Source: Ruminococcaceae bacterium UBA6413 (lineage in GTDB: Bacteria; Bacillota; Clostridia; Oscillospirales; Ruminococcaceae). Taken from it: 33,768 bases of DNA. The notes beneath the pieces were generated by a model. It was not told where the DNA came from, ran no database searches, and worked only from the letters and a program-made list of their open reading frames with translations. Shown in pieces: positions 31,801-33,768 of this stretch. The position numbers and the translations under genes are program-made. Numbering within the stretch: the stretch's first letter is position 1; each line of letters starts with the position of its first letter. Location of the stretch: the NCBI GenBank assembly GCA_002437415.1, contig DJPL01000023.1, positions 1-33,768 on the forward strand. The letters are read 5' to 3'.

Positions 31801-33582
31801 ATGACAAAGAATCAGAATGTTTTAAAGTGGGTTGAAGAAATGAAAGCCCTCACACAGCCCGACAAGGTTGTATGGATCGATGGCAGCGAGGAACAGCTCA
31901 AGGCTCTTCGCGATGAGGCTATCGCAACAGGCGAAATGATCGAGCTCAACCAGGAAAAGCTCCCCGGCTGCTTATATCACAGAACAGCTGAGAACGATGT
32001 TGCCCGTGTAGAAGACAGAACATTCATCTGCTCAAGAGAGAAGGAGAATGCAGGTCCTACAAACAACTGGATGGATCCTAAGGAAATGTACGCTAAGCTG
32101 ACAAAGCTCTATGACGGCGTTATGAAGGGTCGTACAATGTACGTTATCCCTTACTCAATGGGACCTATCGGCTCACCTATTGCTAAGGTCGGTGTTGAGC
32201 TGACAGACTCTATCTATGTTGTACTTAACATGGACATCATGACAAGAATGGGCGCACAGGCATTCAAGAACCTGCCCGATGACTCCGACGACTTCGTAAG
32301 ATGCCTCCACTCAAAGGCTAACGTTGATCCCGAGCAGAGATACATCGTTCAGTTCCCCGAGGACAACACGATCTGGTCTATCAACTCAGCTTACGGCGGT
32401 AACGTACTGCTCGGCAAGAAGTGCTTTGCACTCCGTATCGCTTCTTACCAGGGCTGGAAGGAAGGCTGGATGGCTGAACATATGCTTATCCTCGGCGTTA
32501 AGAAGCCCGATGGCGATATCAAGTATATCACAGCAGCATTCCCCTCAGCTTGCGGTAAAACAAACCTCGCTATGCTTATTCCTCCCGAGGGATACAAGAA
32601 GGCAGGTTATGAAGTATTCACAGTAGGCGATGATATTGCTTGGATGAAGCAGGGTCCCGACGGCAGACTTTACGCTATCAACCCCGAGAACGGCTTCTTC
32701 GGTGTTGCTCCCGGTACAAACGCTAAGAGCAACTACAATGCACTTGCATCTACAAGAAAGAACACGATTTTCACAAACGTTGCTATCAACAATGATGATA
32801 TGACAGCTTGGTGGGAAGGTCTTGATAAGAATCCTCCCGAGAATGCAACAGACTGGAAGGGCAACAAGGTAAACGGTAAGGAATACACAGCAGCAGGCAA
32901 CAAGCTCGCTCATCCCAACTCACGTTTCACAGCTCCCGCTCAGAACTGCCCCTGCATCTCACCTGAGTTCAACAACCCCCAGGGTGTACCGATCTCAGCT
33001 ATCATCTTCGGCGGCAGACGTGCAGCTACAACTCCTCTGGTATACCAGTCATTCAGCTGGCAGCACGGCACATATGTAGGCTCTGCAGTTTCTTCTGAAA
33101 CAACAGCAGCTGCTACAGGTGCGGTAGGCGTACTCCGTCACGATCCTATGGCTATGAAGCCTTTCTGCGGCTACCATATGGCTGACTACTGGGCACACTG
33201 GCTTGAAATGGGCGAGAAGCTCGGCGATAAGGCTCCTAAGATATTCAATGTAAACTGGTTCAAGCAGGACGAGAACGGCAACTTTATGTGGCCCGGCTTC
33301 GGCGACAACATGAGAGTTCTCGACTGGATCATCAAGAGATGCGAAGGCACAATTGATGCTGAAAAGACACCTATCGGCTACCTTCCTAAGAAGGGTGACA
33401 TCAACCTCGAGGGTATTGAGGATGAAGTTACATCAGAAGTTGAAGACAAGCTGCTCGCAGTAGACAGAGACCTCTGGAAGAAGGAAGTAGAAGAGATGAA
33501 GGAATTCTACAAGCAGTTCGGTGACAAGCTCCCCGACGGCTTAAAGCAGGAACTCGCTGATCTCGAATCAAGACTTGGCTAA
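31801..33582 (+). CDS. pckG: Phosphoenolpyruvate carboxykinase (GTP)
   Basis: A 593-aa GTP-dependent PEPCK that interconverts oxaloacetate and phosphoenolpyruvate. The GTP-type kinase-1 motif with the reactive Cys is FPSACGKTNLAM (247-258). The metal and kinase-2 region is GDDIAWM (276-282). The substrate loop includes SAYGGN (196-201), and the nucleotide-binding block with FGGRRAATTPLV follows later. The length is typical of the GTP class (about 600 aa); ATP-type enzymes are shorter and differ in these motifs. In fermenting gut anaerobes the enzyme often runs in the carboxylating direction, which is inference here. Codon use is strongly biased, as in nifJ. It has its own promoter, leader and terminator. 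Confidence 0.96.
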   Translation: MTKNQNVLKWVEEMKALTQPDKVVWIDGSEEQLKALRDEAIATGEMIELNQEKLPGCLYHRTAENDVARVEDRTFICSREKENAGPTNNWMDPKEMYAKLTKLYDGVMKGRTMYVIPYSMGPIGSPIAKVGVELTDSIYVVLNMDIMTRMGAQAFKNLPDDSDDFVRCLHSKANVDPEQRYIVQFPEDNTIWSINSAYGGNVLLGKKCFALRIASYQGWKEGWMAEHMLILGVKKPDGDIKYITAAFPSACGKTNLAMLIPPEGYKKAGYEVFTVGDDIAWMKQGPDGRLYAINPENGFFGVAPGTNAKSNYNALASTRKNTIFTNVAINNDDMTAWWEGLDKNPPENATDWKGNKVNGKEYTAAGNKLAHPNSRFTAPAQNCPCISPEFNNPQGVPISAIIFGGRRAATTPLVYQSFSWQHGTYVGSAVSSETTAAATGAVGVLRHDPMAMKPFCGYHMADYWAHWLEMGEKLGDKAPKIFNVNWFKQDENGNFMWPGFGDNMRVLDWIIKRCEGTIDAEKTPIGYLPKKGDINLEGIEDEVTSEVEDKLLAVDRDLWKKEVEEMKEFYKQFGDKLPDGLKQELADLESRLG

Positions 33583-33605
33583 TCTATAAACGAATAAGCT
33601 TTAAA

Positions 33606-33634
33606 CCCCCGGCAAGAAATTGCCGGGGGTTTTG
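33606..33634 (+). terminator. Terminator of pckG
   Basis: A perfect 10-bp stem CCCCCGGCAA (33606-33615) with TTGCCGGGGG (33620-33629), closed by a GAAA tetraloop and followed by TTTT. Confidence 0.95.
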
Positions 33635-33704
33635 TTACTGTTTGTCGCGTTATCAAGTATGATCGGCAGTCGTCATAAACAAGGTAATATACAACAAAGG
33701 GGGC

Positions 33705-33768
33705 ATGGCACAACAAGAAAAAGAAAAAGTGAGTCGAAGCGCAAAAAATAGGCTCTTTGTCAATAGTT
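33705..33768 (+). CDS. Possible start of a gene cut by the window edge
   Basis: An ATG at 33705 preceded by AAAGGGGG opens a frame of 21 codons rich in Lys, Gln and Glu that runs off the window. It could be the start of a real gene, but its end overlaps a sequence that looks like an IS end, so it may be interrupted there. No function can be given. Confidence 0.3.
   Translation, partial: MAQQEKEKVSRSAKNRLFVNS
33751..33768. mobile_element. Possible ISL3-family terminal inverted repeat
   Basis: The final bases GGCTCTTTGTCAATAGTT resemble the conserved outer end of ISL3-family elements (GGCTCTTTGTCAA...), as I recall them. An A/T-rich stretch AAAAAATA (33743-33750) just before it has the right length for the 8-bp target duplication of this family. 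Only one end is in view. Confidence 0.45.

Overview
The window looks like a chromosomal segment of a low- to mid-GC anaerobic gut Firmicute of the Clostridia, probably Oscillospiraceae (Ruminococcus or Eubacterium siraeum-like). This is an inference from gene content: pyruvate:ferredoxin oxidoreductase, GTP-type PEP carboxykinase, CdaA/CdaR, beta-glycanases and AGCS symport. Strong AGGAGG-type ribosome binding sites and near-consensus sigma-A promoters with 17-bp spacers support it. No rRNA, intact tRNA or CRISPR array is visible.

Layout. (1) 1-6035, minus strand: a DUF5662-type protein and an unknown protein, then a K+/H+ antiporter coupled to a methyltransferase, then a MATE exporter with a cytidylate-kinase-like protein. 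(2) 6149-8383, plus strand: a HAD phosphatase, a GH5-like lipoprotein glycanase and an acylphosphatase in one operon. (3) 8448-10723: a small acidic protein, about 600 bp of intergenic DNA rich in palindromes and 30-bp repeats, and a cytoplasmic GH26-like glycosidase whose promoter is overlapped by a perfect catabolite-response element. (4) 10893-13381: prfB (without the usual programmed frameshift) overlapping an RlmD/RlmCD-type 23S rRNA methyltransferase. (5) 13400-18315: an AT-richer accessory island with a flavodoxin-family gene broken by a nonsense codon and by a 251-bp insertion carrying the 3' half of a tRNA. It also holds an internally deleted rhuM gene, a GNAT acetyltransferase followed by a second rhuM tail, a frameshifted membrane protein, an ATC-hydrolase-like protein, a hexapeptide acetyltransferase and a 398-aa orphan. 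(6) 18415-22583, minus: a three-gene operon LRR - VWA - MoxR ATPase. (7) 22816-25937, minus: cdaA-cdaR-mscS, joining c-di-AMP synthesis to a mechanosensitive channel. (8) 26275-33582, plus: nifJ, an AGCS amino-acid symporter and pckG, each with clear terminators. The last 18 bases look like an ISL3-type terminal inverted repeat, so the window may stop at an IS boundary.

The most interesting parts are the integrase scar in the flavodoxin gene, the duplicated rhuM 3' ends around an accessory gene, the LRR-VWA-MoxR operon, the cdaA-cdaR-mscS arrangement, and the regulatory DNA in front of the GH26-like gene and pckG. Everything here was read by eye from the sequence. Family names come from motif recognition and no database search was run.
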